Of a stretch of 42,419 bases of DNA, positions 41,383 through 42,419 are shown piece after piece. Position 1 is the first letter of the stretch; each line of letters begins with the position of its first letter. This DNA is from GCA-002712965 sp913048525. Its GTDB lineage: Bacteria > Chloroflexota > Dehalococcoidia > Lucifugimonadales > UBA826. The position numbers and the translations under genes are program-made. Under the pieces are notes generated by a model, which was not told the DNA's origin, searched no databases, and was given only the letters and a program-made list of their open reading frames with translations. The DNA lies in contig CAJWWP010000011.1 of the NCBI GenBank assembly GCA_913048525.1, positions 1 through 42,419 of the forward strand. Reading direction: 5' to 3'.

Positions 41383-41940
41383 CTACTTGAGAAACAAAAG
41401 CATATAGGCCATTTCAGATAAATCATGCCTCATGTAAAACCGGAATCCTTTATCCTCAGCCATAGCACGACATTCATCCTGAGATATTCTGGACTTAATC
41501 GCAGGGCCTTGATCAGTGTAATCTTTTCGCCATTCCATTAGGGCTAACCAGGCGCCATTCTTCATAATTCTATGAGCTTCTCCTAGAATATCAGATGGGG
41601 CTTTAGAAGCTTGTTTAAAAAAAGATGCCATAACGCCATCAAGGCTTTCATCTTTTAAAGGAAGCTTCTTCTCATTAGCCATATGCCTAGCTTTCACGTT
41701 AGAAAGCCGTATATTTTTCAACTCCCGTCTAGCTACTGTGAGATTCGCTTTAACGGAGTCAAATGCCGTCACTCTTCCCCTGTAAACTGCCTTTCCCAAA
41801 GGAACCGAGAGGGTACCTACACCACAACAAAGATCTGCAATTTCATGGTAGGGCATTATGGGAAGCAAGGAAATAATATGATATATGTCCAAATCTCTAG
41901 CAGAAGGACGAGTCAATTTATCTTGCGCATTTTTAGCCAC
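41383..41940 (-). CDS. Class I SAM-dependent methyltransferase in the his operon
   Basis: 185-aa Rossmann-type methyltransferase. Motif I is IADLCCGVGTLSVPLG (35-50), motif II acidic residue in VTAFDSV (57-63), and motif IV-like DGVMASFF follows. The family resembles UbiE/ArsM-type small-molecule enzymes in outline; no specific substrate motif is recognised. GTG start with a GAGGAG 11 nt upstream. It lies between hisA (62-nt gap) and hisF (20-nt gap), where hisH or nothing is usual, so it may act on a histidine-pathway or imidazole compound, which is only inference. Confidence 0.82.
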   Translation of the reverse strand: MAKNAQDKLTRPSARDLDIYHIISLLPIMPYHEIADLCCGVGTLSVPLGKAVYRGRVTAFDSVKANLTVARRELKNIRLSNVKARHMANEKKLPLKDESLDGVMASFFKQASKAPSDILGEAHRIMKNGAWLALMEWRKDYTDQGPAIKSRISQDECRAMAEDKGFRFYMRHDLSEMAYMLLFLK

Positions 41941-42002
41941 GGCGACAAAGTCTCCTCATTTTCAGATCTCAATCAGGACTCGAACAACTTCGAGCATTCA
42001 TT

Positions 42003-42419
42003 TTATCGTATCTTATTAATCGCGTTCAAAGCCTCTTTTAGATCCACGTGACCTGTATATATAGCCCTGCCTACTATTGCAGCCTCGACTCCCAATCTGG
42101 CCAGGCACAAAATGCTATCCAGGCTAGATATACCACCGGCGGCAATGACGTTAACTTTTGACATGTTTACCAAATTACTAATGGCATCGAAATTAGGTGT
42201 GGACAAAGTACCATCTCGATCAATATCGGTGTACATGCATCGGACTACACCTAACGAAAACATGTTAGAAACCAAATCGGCAGCTTCGATCTGGCTGGTC
42301 CTTGTCCATCCATCGAGAGCAACAAGCCCAGATCTCGCATCAACACTGACGATCACGGATTCCCTTCCTACTGACTCCATTATAGCCGTCAATTCCTTGG
42401 GGGAATCAACAGCCACAGT
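42003..42419 (-). CDS. hisA: HisA isomerase, C-terminal part (cut by the window edge)
   Basis: At least 138 aa of the phosphoribosylformimino-AICAR-P isomerase, a (beta/alpha)8 barrel. Visible parts are VDARSGLVALDGWTR, the catalytic aspartate region YTDIDRDGTLSTPN, the phosphate loops AAGGISSLDS and VEAAIVGRAIYTG. The reading frame stays open at the window edge, so the N-terminal half lies beyond 42419. First visible gene of a minus-strand his operon. Confidence 0.93.
   Translation of the reverse strand, partial: TVAVDSPKELTAIMESVGRESVIVSVDARSGLVALDGWTRTSQIEAADLVSNMFSLGVVRCMYTDIDRDGTLSTPNFDAISNLVNMSKVNVIAAGGISSLDSILCLARLGVEAAIVGRAIYTGHVDLKEALNAINKIR

Overview
This window is a gene-dense, plasmid-free stretch of bacterial chromosome, about 42.4 kb long and G+C-moderate (low 40s % by eye). 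It has no rRNA, CRISPR array, insertion sequence or phage gene. Gene content points to a free-living, probably marine member of Chloroflexota (SAR202/Dehalococcoidia-like). The clues are a mandelate-racemase-type enolase paralog, SCP2-type thiolase paired with a DUF35 protein, an HpcH/HpaI aldolase, a monoderm-type YidC, and a HerA/NurA operon. The phylum is an inference from gene repertoire only.

Left part (1-10.2 kb): hpt and a DUF971 gene; a minus-strand pair (thiolase-fold protein plus DUF35 OB-fold protein); a dehydratase of the enolase superfamily with its own promoter; a small zincin; then a minus-strand run selB - unknown 163-aa gene - nurA - HAS-barrel protein - herA, with the last four genes abutting or overlapping.

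Middle (10.4-24 kb): a classical thiolase followed by a NifU-like CxxC protein; a threonine-synthase-like enzyme divergent from an aminotransferase-trxB-crcB operon; a MoxR/DUF58/DUF4129 operon; tRNA-Gln(TTG); and a minus-strand operon of an AI-2E/PerM-type membrane protein with two enoyl-CoA hydratase homologues.

Core operon (22.6-27.2 kb, minus): a near-consensus promoter drives rpmH (too short for ordinary ORF cut-offs), rnpA, yidD, an eight-bladed PQQ-like lipoprotein, yidC, jag and a PfkB kinase. The start of jag lies inside yidC, so about 100 nt encode both the Arg-rich YidC tail and the conserved Jag N-terminus.

Right part (27.2-42.4 kb): HpaI-type aldolase and NUDIX hydrolase; an amidohydrolase; the molybdate transporter modABC; the translation/transcription block nusA-infB-rbfA-truB, with a promoter and a strong hairpin in the nusA leader; rplU-rpmA-rpmE with its own promoter; yqhQ; and a convergent histidine operon hisA(partial)-methyltransferase-hisF-hisIE.

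The most unusual items are the yidC/jag overprinted overlap, the herA/nurA operon with a HAS protein and an unrecognised partner, the thiolase-fold protein lacking its nucleophilic cysteine beside a DUF35 partner (candidate retro-aldolase), the nusA leader hairpin, and a methyltransferase inside the his operon. Genes are packed tightly and no gap exceeds 300 bases.
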